In this document: positions 24,749-32,500 of the stretch, piece by piece
Numbering within the stretch: the stretch's first letter is position 1
Layout: each line of letters starts with the position of its first letter
From: CAIVAT01 sp037137455
GTDB taxonomy: Bacteria; Bacteroidota; Bacteroidia; Bacteroidales; FEN-979
Reading direction: 5' to 3'
DNA length: 32,500 nt
NCBI GenBank assembly: GCA_037137455.1
Contig: JBAXKG010000031.1
Location: 1-32,500, forward strand
Program-made: the position numbers and the translations under genes
Notes under the pieces: model-generated
What the model was told of the DNA's origin: nothing
Database searches by the model: none
What the model saw: only the letters and a program-made list of their open reading frames with translations

Positions 24749-26359
24749 ATGAAGGATTTGCATGGAGGAGTGACGAATTGTTTGTTGGTTCAGACAAAAT
24801 TTTCAGATTACAGTTTCTGGAATTATCAGGAAGTTTGCGAAATGGTGGGCAAAAAATACCCGGCCGCTCCGCTCGGACTTCTCACTGTGGCTGCCCTTTT
24901 GCCCCAACACTGGCAATTCAGGCTGATCGATGAAAATGTTGAACCATTGCTTGATGAGCACCTGCGTAGTGCCGATCTGGTTTGTATAGGAGGCATGCTT
25001 CCACAGCAAAACAGTATGCTCGATCTGATCGCGCGTGCACATAAACTTAATTGTATCGTGGTGATGGGTGGGCCTGATCCGACGTCACAGCCCGATTTAT
25101 ACAAAGATGCCGATTTTCTGGTTCTCGGTGAAGGGGAAATTACCATTCCCATGTTTCTGAGCGACTTACAGAAAGGCGCTAAAACCGGCAAGTATGTTTC
25201 GCCCGACAGGGCCGATATGCTTAAGGCCGTTGTGCCACGATACGACCTCATCAGTTTCGCAGATTACATCATGATCGGACTACAATTTATCCGTGGATGC
25301 CCTTTCAACTGTGAGTTTTGCGATGTGATTGAGCTGTATGGCCGTATCCCGCGGTTCAAAACCAACGAGCAGGTGATAAAGGAGCTGCAGGCGCTCTATG
25401 ATTTAGGCTATCGTGGGCATATCGATATGGTTGACGATAATTTCATCGGAAATAAAAAAAAGGTCAAAGATCTTTTACGCGAAATAATCACATGGACAAA
25501 GGAGAGGAATTACCCTTTCTACTTTACAACCGAAGCATCGGTGAACCTTGCCGATGACGATGAGTTGCTTCAACTCATGAAGGAATCCGATTTCCGTTAC
25601 GTATTTCTTGGCATTGAAACACCCGACAACGAGACCCTTGCCCTGAACAAGAAAAACCAGAATGTTGATAAATCCATTGAAGATGCCGTGAAGAAAATCC
25701 TCTCATATGGCATGGTCAGTAACGGCGGCTATATTCTTGGTTTTGACAGCGACCGGCCTCAAATTGCCGATCAGATGATCAATTCCATCCAGGATTCGGG
25801 AATTTGCATGGCCATGATCGGTTTGCTCTATGGATTGCCCAATACACAACTTACAAGGCGCCTCGAAACCGAAGGGCGTTTGTTTCATTCTCATTCCAAG
25901 TCGGTAACTGATGAGGATATTGACCAGATGACCAGTGGCCTGAACTTCATAACAGTTACATCCCGTACCGAAATTCTGAAGAATTATATCCGCATAATCG
26001 AAGCCATCTTTAATCCCTCTAATTATTATAAACGTGTTATTTATACAGCGTTGAATGTAAATCCGGACTATAAGCACAAGCCTGATTTCAGAACCTGGCT
26101 TATTTATATGCGATCGTTTCTGAGGGTTTGTAAAAAGGCCGGCTTTTCAAAGGCTACCGGATTTTATTATTGGAAAATGTTCTTTACGGTCATCTTCCGT
26201 AATCCAAAAGGCATCGAACCAGCTGTTAACCTGGCGGCCATGTTCATCCACTTTCAGAAACAAAAAAATTATATTGTTTCGGTTACCAGCCAAATGATTT
26301 CAAGCATTGAACATGTAGGCGAAAAGGCATTCAACGAAAAAATGTTAGGGAATAATTAA
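24749..26359 (+). CDS. B12-binding radical SAM protein with DUF4070-like tail
   Basis: A 536-residue member of the cobalamin-binding radical SAM class. Residues 1-150 look like a B12-binding Rossmann domain (APLGLLTVAALLP, DLVCIGGML, VVMGGPDPT); the radical SAM 4Fe-4S motif is Cys184, Cys188 and Cys191 in RGCPFNCEFCD, followed by a partial TIM barrel (VDDNFIGNKKKVKDLL). The C-terminal part (IFNPSNYYKRV, FRNPKG, FIHFQKQKNYI) fits DUF4070. The same domain order occurs in the hopanoid C2-methylase HpnP and relatives, which methylate unactivated carbons, but no hopanoid or other pathway gene is nearby, so the substrate is unknown. The gene stands alone with its own promoter and terminator. Confidence 0.88.
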   Translation: MKDLHGGVTNCLLVQTKFSDYSFWNYQEVCEMVGKKYPAAPLGLLTVAALLPQHWQFRLIDENVEPLLDEHLRSADLVCIGGMLPQQNSMLDLIARAHKLNCIVVMGGPDPTSQPDLYKDADFLVLGEGEITIPMFLSDLQKGAKTGKYVSPDRADMLKAVVPRYDLISFADYIMIGLQFIRGCPFNCEFCDVIELYGRIPRFKTNEQVIKELQALYDLGYRGHIDMVDDNFIGNKKKVKDLLREIITWTKERNYPFYFTTEASVNLADDDELLQLMKESDFRYVFLGIETPDNETLALNKKNQNVDKSIEDAVKKILSYGMVSNGGYILGFDSDRPQIADQMINSIQDSGICMAMIGLLYGLPNTQLTRRLETEGRLFHSHSKSVTDEDIDQMTSGLNFITVTSRTEILKNYIRIIEAIFNPSNYYKRVIYTALNVNPDYKHKPDFRTWLIYMRSFLRVCKKAGFSKATGFYYWKMFFTVIFRNPKGIEPAVNLAAMFIHFQKQKNYIVSVTSQMISSIEHVGEKAFNEKMLGNN

Positions 26360-26392
26360 ACGACATTTCCGGATTCAGAAATGTCGTTTAAT
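26355..26392. terminator. bidirectional terminator between convergent genes
   Basis: ATTAAACGACATTTC and GAAATGTCGTTTAAT are perfect 15-base arms around an 8-base loop (26370-26377). The stem begins inside the last codon of the radical SAM gene and ends four bases before the stop codon of the giant repeat gene, so it serves both. Confidence 0.8.
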
Positions 26393-26395
26393 GCA

Positions 26396-29300
26396 TTATT
26401 CGTTTATGATTATCAGTTTCCTCACTACGATGTGATCTCCAAACTGAAAGACCAGATGATAAATCCCACTTGGAGGATTTCCAAGATCAAGGCTCTTTGT
26501 GACCTCTCCCATAAGTTTATAGTCAGACAGTATCATTGATTTCTGGCCAAAGTTGTTGACCATTATTATTGAAAGGGTCTCCTCACGGCCGGCAGTGTTC
26601 ATTGTAAGTGTTAACCTGTCGTCTGCAGGATTTGGATAGAACTTAACCGTTGAAGTTTCTCCATCCACAACGCCTACGGGGTATATCTCAATAATATTGG
26701 AGGTGTCAGACACACAACCATATGGATTTGCTATCACGAAATACCTCCCGATACTGGTAACAATGTAAAACTGACCAGTAGCCCCGGGTATTGGTTCGTA
26801 TTCCCAATACCATTGATTGCCTAAAGGAGCGCTTGAAATCAATGTGTCGGGTTCGTGACCGGTTATATGCGGCGTTTCCGGAAAAGGAAACACGCCAACG
26901 GGTAATAATGGTGCAAAGGGTCCATTTCCGCATGAGTTGGTTCCAAACACAGAAATATTGCCCGGTTGTGATGTGTTCCCAAAGTTCACGGTAATGATAT
27001 TTGTGTTTGCCCCGCTGACTATGTTGGCAAAAACGGGAACATTCCATATGTACCCAACCGCGTTGGCGATGGGGTCAACGGAATAAACAACTCCGTTTTG
27101 TGGCTTGCAGATAATGGTATCGCCTGATATTGGCCCGTGGGCCTCTGGAAGCGCTTTCACTATAACATTCATGATAGCTGGAAATGCTGTACACATGGTA
27201 GCGCTTGTATAGATAACTGTTACCGTTTGAATACCTGCCAGTGTCCAGTTAATTTGTATTGAACGTGTTCCCTGACCACTAACGATAATTCCTCCATAAG
27301 GAACAGACCAAAGATAATTATATACTCCAGGTTCGGTACTGTAGGTGTAATTTCCAGAATTCACACAAACCTGATTAGGACCTGAAATAGTCGGTACAGG
27401 AGGCGAATATATCGTTACAGAAAAGGTTGAAGGAATGATTGACGAACAGCCATAGGCATTGGTATCAGTGTAAATGACTGAAACAAATTGTGTTCCCGTT
27501 GAGATCCAGTTGATAGTAACTGTTGGTGAATTGGTACCTGAAACAATTGTTCCTCCTGACGAAACTGACCAGAAATAATTGCTTTTTCCGGGTTCAGTTG
27601 AAAAGGTTGAATTGCTAAGTACACACCCATTGTGCGATCCGGTTATTACCGGTATTGGCGATGGTTTTACAAAGATTGTCTTCACCGCAGGCGTTAAGGC
27701 CGCGCAGCGTTGGTTGGCAAAAGTGACTGTGATAGTTTGGTTTCCGGCAGTGAGCCAGGTCACAATTACTTTATAAGTTCCTTGTCCATTTGTGATGATA
27801 CCCCCTGAGGAAACAGTCCAGAGATAATTGTTCATTAATGAATCCGTTGAATAGGTATTTAACGGATCATTTTGACAACTATTAACCGCTCCTGTAATAG
27901 ATGGTACGGGTAATGGAATAACCGTTAAAGTAAAAACAGCCGGCGCAGTAGCATAACATCCTGAAGAATTGGAATAGTTCACTGTCACCGTTTTTAATCC
28001 CGGTGTAAACCAGGTCAGTGTGACACTACTGCTTGCCGAAGTGCCCCCTGCCGTGACGATTCCCCCGGATGAATAGTTCCAGATGTAATTGTTCATGCTG
28101 CCTTGAGTTTCATATACATTTCCTGCTGCATTCAGGCAACCTATATTTTGACCACTCAGGGTTGGGTTAGGCTTGGCGTTTACAACACAAGTAAAAGTGC
28201 CCGGGTTCAGGGCTGTACACCCTCCCGACACAATTGAATAATTAACTGCCACGGTTTGTGTGCCTGATGATAACCAGGTTACTAAAATTGCATTGGTTCC
28301 TTGTCCACCGGTTATAGTCCCCACACCTGGTAAAACACTCCATATGTAACCGCTCATCCCCGATTGGGTTAAATATGTACTCGTCGCAGATCCTGCACAG
28401 GCAACAGTGGTACCAGTGATAGCGGGAGTGGCGGGACGGTTACTGATTGTTACATCTTTCCGGGTCGGTGTAATCGCAGCACAGCCTCGGTTATCGGTGT
28501 AACTTAAATAGACTGACTGCACCCCAATAGTATTCCATACAACCGTAATTGTACTGGCAGAGGTTGACGGGTTAGGCGAAATTTCTCCTCCTGTAACGTT
28601 CCATAAATAATTTGACATTCCCGTTGCCGTTGAAAATTCAGTGCCATCGCCTCCAAAACAACCGGAGGTCGGCCCTGAGATAACCGGCACAGGAGTATAT
28701 ACAGTGACTGTTTTTGTTGTCGGCGCCGTGGCAGAACATCCACCAATCGGGTTAGTATATGATACCGTTACCGAGCGGGTTCCAGCCTGTGTCCAGATCA
28801 CCGTGATAGCACTTGTTCCAATACCCGATGTAATTGTTCCTCCATTAGGAACACTCCAATCGTAGAGGGATTGTCCGACTTGTGTTGAATAGGTCTTTGT
28901 ATCATTTAAACAGGATTCGGAATCACCTGTAATTGTTATATTCGGGGAGGAATTGACTGTAACACTCTTTGTGCCTTGTGTCAGGCAATTACCTGTGTTG
29001 ATATAACTTACAGTGACAATTTTTAATCCCGGGGTGCTCCAGATAACTCCAATGACATATGTATTACTTCCTGATATGATGGTACCTCCCGGTGTAGCAG
29101 TCCACTGATACATAGTCATTCCTGCTTCGGCCGTATAGTAAACAGTGCTGGAGGTACAGGCTGAGAGCGGCCAGCTGGTTATCGGAGGAGCCGTTGCCGA
29201 TATAACAGTTACTGTTTTTATAGCAGGACTACCAGTTAAACATCCGCCTGGCGTGTCGGAATATCTTACCGTAATCGTCTGATTTCCTGCCGATATCCAT

Positions 29301-32300
29301 GATACAGTAATGGCATTGGTTGTACTCCCGGCAACAATATTGCCTCCGGCTGATATCGTCCATGTATAATTATATTTTCCTGTTTCAGTGAAATAGACAA
29401 CTCCTGCGCTTCCAGGACAAAGTGAGGATGTTCCGGTTATTGTGGGGGTACCTGTTGGACTCGGGTTGATTGTTACAACTCTGTACACTGATATTGGGCC
29501 TGTACATCCCGTGGCAGTTGCAGTGATAGTAGCTGTTCCGCTAAATCCGGTAGTCCATGTCATTAATCCTGAAACGGCTCCGATTGTTCCAGCCCCCGAT
29601 GGTAATACTGAATATTCTATAGTACCGTTGGTAACAGTCGATCTGTATGTAGTTGTAGTTGTGCCACTACTCAGCTGACAAGTTGGTTCTGTTCCTGCTG
29701 TTATGGTTATGGCCGTAGGCGTTCCAACGCTCTGGTTTACAGTAATAGTGAAGGTTTTGGATGATCCAACGCAACTCACCGATCCATTTGTAAAAGTCGG
29801 TGTTACGACAATTGTGGCTGTTGCCTGGGTAGTACCGGTATTGGTTGCAGGAAACGCTGTGATAGTGCCGGTACCACTGGCGCCCAGACCAATGCTTGTG
29901 TTGCTGTTGGTCCACGAATAGTATGTTATTCCCCCAGTATTAATGGTACTAAAGGTGACAGGAGTAGTGGTTGAGCCGTTACATAATACCTGGCTTGCAG
30001 GTTGATCCACCTGCCCTGCAGGGTTGACCGTTACAACCCTGTAAACTGATTTTGGCCCTGTACAACCCAAAGCAGTAGCGGTGATGGTTGCTGTTCCGCT
30101 AAATCCGGTAGTCCATGTCATTAATCCCGAACCGGCTCCGATGGCTCCGGCCCCCGATGGTAATACAGAGTATTCGATAGTACCATTGGTAACAGTCGAT
30201 CTATATGTAGTTGTGGTTGTGCCACCGCTAAGCTGACAAGTTGGTTCTGCTCCTGCTGTAATAGTTACAGTTTCTGGTGTTCCAACGCTCGGGGTTACAG
30301 TGATCGTGAAGGATTTGGTTGATCCCTCGCAACTTACTGATCCATTTGTAAAAGTCGGAGTCACAACGATAGTTGCTATTGCTGATGTTGTGCCGGTATT
30401 GGTTACAGGAAATGCAGCGATTGTGCTTGTACCGGTAGCGCCAAGGCCAATGCTTGGGTTGGTGTTGGTCCATAAATAGGTTGTTGTTCCGCCTGTATTG
30501 GTAGTACTAAAGGTTACTGGTGTGGTGGTCGAACCATTACATAATACCTGACTGGCAGGCTGATTCACCTGCCCTGCAGGGTTGACCGTTACAACCCTGT
30601 AAGCTGATTTTGGCCCTGTACATCCCGAGGCGATCGCAGTGATGGTAGCTGTTCCGCTAAATCCGTCAGCCCACGTCATTATTCCTGAACCAGCCCCGAT
30701 TGTTCCGGCGGCTGATGGTAATACTGAATATGCGATCGTACCATTAGTAACAGTTGATGCATAAGTGGTTGTCGTTGTACCACTGCTAAGCTGACAAGTG
30801 GGTTCTGTTCCCGCTGTAATGGTAACGGTTGTGGGCGTTCCAACGTTCGGGTTTACAGTGATCGTGAAGGTTTTGGTTGCTCCTTCGCAACTTACGGATC
30901 CATTTGCAAAAGTAGGTGTTACAACAATCGTTGCTGTTGCCGGTGTCGTACCAGTGTTAGTGGCAGAAAAGGCGATAGTGCTTGTGCCTGTTGAGCCAAG
31001 CCCAATGCTAGTGTTGCTATTTGTCCATGAATAGGTTGTTGTTCCACCAGTATTGTTGGTACTAAAGGTAACCGATGCTGTCGATCCGATACATACTGTC
31101 TGATTATCAGGCTGATTCACTTGACCTGAAGGGTTCACTGTAAAGGTGAAGGTTTTAACAGACCCTGAACAACTCATTGATCCATTGTTAAATGCAGGGG
31201 TCACAACGATCGTGGCCGTTGCCGGGGTAGTACCATTGTTGATCGCTGAAAAGGCAGCGATCGTAGTGCTTGTACCGGTAGAAGCAAGTCCAATTGTAGG
31301 ATTGGTGTTTGTCCATGAATAGGTGGTTGTTCCGCCTGTATTGGTCGTACTAAAGGTTACAAGTGAGGTGGTTGAACCGTTACACAATAACTGGCTGGCT
31401 GGCTGATTCACCTGCCCCGACCGGTTTACGGTTATTGTAAATGTGGTTGGGGTGCCTGTGCATGAAATACCTGCATTAGTATATTTTGGTGTAACCACAA
31501 TTGTGGCATTAATGTCGGTTGTTGTACCGGTATTAGTGGCTGTGAATGCGGCAATTGTGTTGGTACCGGTGGCTGGCAGTCCGATAGTAGGATCGCTATT
31601 TATCCAGGTGTACTCTGTACTTGATCCCGAAAAAGATACTGATGTTGTTAAATTACCGTGGCAAACACTCTGACTTGCAACAGTGCTAACGGTTGGAGTT
31701 GGATTCACAGTTATCGAATAACCCGATGGGGTACCTTGACAGCCATTGGCTGTTGGAGTTATGTTGATATTTGCGTAAACCGGAGTTGAGGTGGTATTTG
31801 AGGCTGTGAATGATGGTATATCAGTAGGAGTACCCCCACTGGCTATCTGTCCGATGGCAATGTTGTTGTTGATCCATTCGAAAAATGCTCCGGAAACCGG
31901 ACTTGTAACCGGAGTAGCCGGGGCGACACCCAAATTGCAATATGCTTGATTTGTGATTGGCCTCACAGTAGGAACTGGATATACTGTCACCGTAGCTGTC
32001 GTATACCCGATACATGTAGTACTTGTATTTGTCTCTGAAAGGGTAATAGTGCAAACCTTAGCAGTAATCGTTGTATTTGACCAGGTAATAGTCACTGAAG
32101 TTGAAGTTGATGATCCATTGATTACACCAAAAGCGCCATCCGGTGCGGTAATGCTCCATGAATAGGTTGAACCTGAAGTGGCCGTTGTCGAATAAACCTT
32201 GCTGCCCCCTGAACAACTTGAAGATGATCCGGTAATCAATGATGCAGGTAACCCATTTATAGTAACCGTTCTTGTTGAACTTGTTGCCGTGCATCCTCCG

Positions 32301-32500
32301 CCGCTAACATTGGAATAACTTACGGTTATGTAAGCGGTTCCGGTAGCGGTGCCCGAAACCAGAATTGAAGAACTGTACTGTCCGGTAAATGTTACGACCC
32401 CTGGGGTTACAGTCCAAACGTAATCGTAATATGGTTGAGCAGGGTCATACGGGGCAGTGAATTGCACCCCGGTCTCTCCAACGCAGATATTATCTTTCCC
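26396..32500 (-). CDS. giant secreted PKD/Ig-like repeat protein with T9SS sorting domain, N-terminus outside window
   Basis: At least 2034 residues are visible, and the frame stays open through the right edge (GKDNICVGETG precedes the apparent GTG at 32467), so the start is outside the window. From N to C: PKD-like domains; a run of A-type domains (about 93-97 residues, GQVNQPASQ...TITVNP); three A+B units (184-186 residues); about ten C-type PKD-like domains of about 85 residues (pattern ...C...Y.T..GM..Y.W.V..GG.I...); an Ig-like domain (QWYWEYEPIPGATGQFY); and an 80-residue type IX secretion sorting domain (KFYPNPADD ... GIYHLVFQFGDHIVVRKL). The composition is rich in Thr, Ser, Asn and Gly, with one or two cysteines per repeat. 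Such proteins are exported by T9SS and anchored outside as adhesins or stalks; no enzymatic domain is visible in this portion. Confidence 0.93.
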   Translation of the reverse strand, partial: GKDNICVGETGVQFTAPYDPAQPYYDYVWTVTPGVVTFTGQYSSSILVSGTATGTAYITVSYSNVSGGGCTATSSTRTVTINGLPASLITGSSSSCSGGSKVYSTTATSGSTYSWSITAPDGAFGVINGSSTSTSVTITWSNTTITAKVCTITLSETNTSTTCIGYTTATVTVYPVPTVRPITNQAYCNLGVAPATPVTSPVSGAFFEWINNNIAIGQIASGGTPTDIPSFTASNTTSTPVYANINITPTANGCQGTPSGYSITVNPTPTVSTVASQSVCHGNLTTSVSFSGSSTEYTWINSDPTIGLPATGTNTIAAFTATNTGTTTDINATIVVTPKYTNAGISCTGTPTTFTITVNRSGQVNQPASQLLCNGSTTSLVTFSTTNTGGTTTYSWTNTNPTIGLASTGTSTTIAAFSAINNGTTPATATIVVTPAFNNGSMSCSGSVKTFTFTVNPSGQVNQPDNQTVCIGSTASVTFSTNNTGGTTTYSWTNSNTSIGLGSTGTSTIAFSATNTGTTPATATIVVTPTFANGSVSCEGATKTFTITVNPNVGTPTTVTITAGTEPTCQLSSGTTTTTYASTVTNGTIAYSVLPSAAGTIGAGSGIMTWADGFSGTATITAIASGCTGPKSAYRVVTVNPAGQVNQPASQVLCNGSTTTPVTFSTTNTGGTTTYLWTNTNPSIGLGATGTSTIAAFPVTNTGTTSAIATIVVTPTFTNGSVSCEGSTKSFTITVTPSVGTPETVTITAGAEPTCQLSGGTTTTTYRSTVTNGTIEYSVLPSGAGAIGAGSGLMTWTTGFSGTATITATALGCTGPKSVYRVVTVNPAGQVDQPASQVLCNGSTTTPVTFSTINTGGITYYSWTNSNTSIGLGASGTGTITAFPATNTGTTQATATIVVTPTFTNGSVSCVGSSKTFTITVNQSVGTPTAITITAGTEPTCQLSSGTTTTTYRSTVTNGTIEYSVLPSGAGTIGAVSGLMTWTTGFSGTATITATATGCTGPISVYRVVTINPSPTGTPTITGTSSLCPGSAGVVYFTETGKYNYTWTISAGGNIVAGSTTNAITVSWISAGNQTITVRYSDTPGGCLTGSPAIKTVTVISATAPPITSWPLSACTSSTVYYTAEAGMTMYQWTATPGGTIISGSNTYVIGVIWSTPGLKIVTVSYINTGNCLTQGTKSVTVNSSPNITITGDSESCLNDTKTYSTQVGQSLYDWSVPNGGTITSGIGTSAITVIWTQAGTRSVTVSYTNPIGGCSATAPTTKTVTVYTPVPVISGPTSGCFGGDGTEFSTATGMSNYLWNVTGGEISPNPSTSASTITVVWNTIGVQSVYLSYTDNRGCAAITPTRKDVTISNRPATPAITGTTVACAGSATSTYLTQSGMSGYIWSVLPGVGTITGGQGTNAILVTWLSSGTQTVAVNYSIVSGGCTALNPGTFTCVVNAKPNPTLSGQNIGCLNAAGNVYETQGSMNNYIWNYSSGGIVTAGGTSASSSVTLTWFTPGLKTVTVNYSNSSGCYATAPAVFTLTVIPLPVPSITGAVNSCQNDPLNTYSTDSLMNNYLWTVSSGGIITNGQGTYKVIVTWLTAGNQTITVTFANQRCAALTPAVKTIFVKPSPIPVITGSHNGCVLSNSTFSTEPGKSNYFWSVSSGGTIVSGTNSPTVTINWISTGTQFVSVIYTDTNAYGCSSIIPSTFSVTIYSPPVPTISGPNQVCVNSGNYTYSTEPGVYNYLWSVPYGGIIVSGQGTRSIQINWTLAGIQTVTVIYTSATMCTAFPAIMNVIVKALPEAHGPISGDTIICKPQNGVVYSVDPIANAVGYIWNVPVFANIVSGANTNIITVNFGNTSQPGNISVFGTNSCGNGPFAPLLPVGVFPFPETPHITGHEPDTLISSAPLGNQWYWEYEPIPGATGQFYIVTSIGRYFVIANPYGCVSDTSNIIEIYPVGVVDGETSTVKFYPNPADDRLTLTMNTAGREETLSIIMVNNFGQKSMILSDYKLMGEVTKSLDLGNPPSGIYHLVFQFGDHIVVRKLIIINE
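29462..31129 (-). repeat. 558-bp tandem repeat (three A+B units) inside the giant gene
   Basis: Three head-to-tail units: 29462-30019 and 30020-30577 (both 558 bp, 186 codons) and 30578-31129 (552 bp, two codons fewer). Each encodes an A domain (SGQVNQPASQVLCNG...) plus a B domain (VGTPTTVTITAGTEPTCQLS...). DNA similarity is high by eye, so the array probably grew by recent duplication. Confidence 0.85.
31130..31975 (-). repeat. A-type domain repeats without B partners
   Basis: Three further units precede the A+B array in the protein: 31130-31420 (97 codons, close to the A consensus), 31421-31699 (93 codons, more diverged) and 31700-31975 (92 codons, most diverged). All lack the B half. Divergence rises toward the N-terminus. 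Confidence 0.7.

Noticed and set aside
29462..31129. Regular repeats considered as a CRISPR array
   Set aside because: The units are 558 bp, wholly coding in one frame and similar over their entire length, with no short repeat/unique spacer pattern.
29442..31673. Several plus-strand open frames of about 70-80 codons rich in Val, Pro and Thr (29442-29678, 29703-29921, 30798-31034, 31443-31673)
   Set aside because: They are antisense images of the Thr/Asn/Gly-rich repeats and recur at the repeat period; no start signals or independent features.

Overview
The window is chromosomal DNA from a member of the Bacteroidota, probably an environmental Bacteroidales-like lineage. Evidence: many genes are preceded by the phylum-specific -7 element TAnnTTTG rather than a sigma70 promoter; a giant secreted protein ends in a type IX secretion (T9SS) sorting domain; DUF4270, a short 'glycogen synthase' and glmS sit in one block; and the proteins resemble Bacteroidota homologues throughout. 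No tRNA, rRNA, insertion sequence, prophage or CRISPR array was recognised. Apart from the repeat-rich giant gene, this reads as ordinary core and accessory chromosome.

Layout. (1) 3-2721, minus: the lipid/ribosome cluster yceD-rpmF-plsX-fabH, driven by a well-formed promoter that overlaps a divergent promoter for proline dehydrogenase. (2) 2830-3741, plus: proline dehydrogenase, facing a 1077-residue oxidoreductase (3752-6985, minus) that fuses a 2Fe-2S domain, an FAD/NAD domain, two 4Fe-4S motifs, a BFD-like 2Fe-2S domain and a DAO amine-oxidase domain in one chain. (3) 7052-9266, minus: three exported proteins of unknown function (barrel-like, lipoprotein, secreted), then a 361-bp spacer. 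(4) 9628-13715, plus: N-lobe-only glycogen synthase homologue, DUF4270 lipoprotein and glmS, closed by a bidirectional terminator shared with sodB. (5) 13767-16018, minus: sodB and a C-terminal processing protease; a divergent alpha/beta hydrolase follows. (6) 17110-18857, minus: a BlaI-type repressor and an M56/BlaR1 protein with a TonB-like C-terminus, with two tandem operator-like dyads. (7) 19087-24679: a small membrane protein, an AMP-binding acyl-CoA ligase homologue, an M16 peptidase and an HdeD-like membrane protein. (8) 24749-26359: a B12-binding radical SAM protein with a DUF4070-like tail, closed by a perfect hairpin. (9) 26396 to the right edge, minus: a giant T9SS-exported protein of at least 2034 residues made of PKD/Ig-like repeats, including a 558-bp tandem repeat; its N-terminus lies outside the window.

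The most interesting items are the five-module fused amine dehydrogenase beside proline dehydrogenase, the repeat architecture of the giant T9SS protein, the tandem BlaI-type operator plus a leader palindrome, the catalytically doubtful 'glycogen synthase' and acyl-CoA ligase, and the odd GC-rich spacer at 9267-9627. I did not find a clearly novel multi-gene defence or biosynthetic system.
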